Made by a program: the position numbers and the translations under genes. Source: JBGPRB01 sp964422155 (GTDB taxonomy: Bacteria; Chloroflexota; Dehalococcoidia; Dehalococcoidales; RBG-16-60-22). From it: a stretch of 15,158 bases of DNA. Positions 14,227 through 15,158 of this stretch are shown one piece after another (position 1 is the stretch's first letter; the number at the start of each line of letters is the position of its first letter). The notes beneath the pieces were generated by a model. That model did no database searches and was not told the origin of the DNA. It was given only the letters and a program-made list of their open reading frames with translations. The stretch covers positions 1 through 15,158 of the forward strand of contig CAYQZZ010000050.1 of assembly GCA_964422155.1 (NCBI GenBank), given 5' to 3'.

Positions 14227-14245
14227 CATCTGACTATGATATTAT
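14217..14245 (+). promoter_or_regulatory. Ribosomal RNA promoter
   Basis: TTGACA (14217-14222), a 17-bp spacer and TATTAT (14240-14245) form a strong sigma-70 promoter on the + strand, with an AT-rich stretch upstream (14184-14203) that could act as an UP element. The predicted start is near 14252, about 70 nt before the mature 16S end. The leader opens with a small hairpin, CGCC-CAAGA-GGCG (14254-14266), followed by a T run. No tRNA or coding gene lies in the leader. Confidence 0.8.
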
Positions 14246-14323
14246 TAAATTTGCGCCCAAGAGGCGTTTTTGTACCTTAACAACTGGATAGCGGTAGGAA
14301 GTTTTAAACCAAGTAAATCAATT

Positions 14324-15158
<835 letters not shown>

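Overview
The window looks like a chromosomal segment from a Dehalococcoidia-like member of the Chloroflexota. The main evidence is the partial 16S rRNA gene at the right end, whose opening (GCTTTATGCATGCAAGTCGA region) and GGGCAATGGGCGAAAGCCTG block resemble that class as I know it. Small intergenic elements built on GTCATTGCGAG and GTCATTCTGAG fit too. The class-level assignment comes from memory of these sequences, not from a search.

Layout, left to right. (1) Positions 1-3547, + strand: a purine biosynthesis cluster, purD (3' end only), purE, purB and purC, with palindromic repeat elements in the purD-purE and purE-purB gaps. (2) Positions 3552-9700, - strand: a histidine cluster read right to left, hisZ, hisG, hisD, hisC and then, after 340 bp, hisB. 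hisZ/hisG overlap, and hisG/hisD and hisD/hisC abut, so these four are translationally tight. hisB has its own consensus promoter and two matching 19-bp operator-like repeats. purC and hisB converge with only 4 bp between their stop codons. (3) Positions 9946-11639, + strand: an orphan ArlH/FlaH-type (KaiC-like) ATPase and a biotin-protein ligase without a DNA-binding domain. (4) Positions 11712-14142, - strand: a membrane proteostasis operon, long NfeD (ClpP-class protease), a short NfeD-like OB-fold protein and a slipin (stomatin/SPFH), ending at a good hairpin terminator. (5) From 14217: a strong rRNA promoter and the first ~835 nt of 16S rRNA, divergent from the nfeD promoter.

The most interesting part is the histidine cluster. 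Two of its enzymes have unusual architecture. HisG is a tandem fusion of two short-form HisG units, each of which has lost a different conserved motif. HisB carries an extra N-terminal Cro/XRE-type helix-turn-helix of about 60 residues. Immediately upstream of that hisB is a TTGACA-N16-TATAAT promoter whose -10 lies inside one copy of a TGTTA-N7-TAACA dyad, with a second near-identical copy exactly 52 bp away, about five helical turns. Together these suggest a histidine enzyme that represses or modulates its own gene. This is inference, but it makes specific testable predictions. hisH, hisA, hisF and hisI are not in the window.
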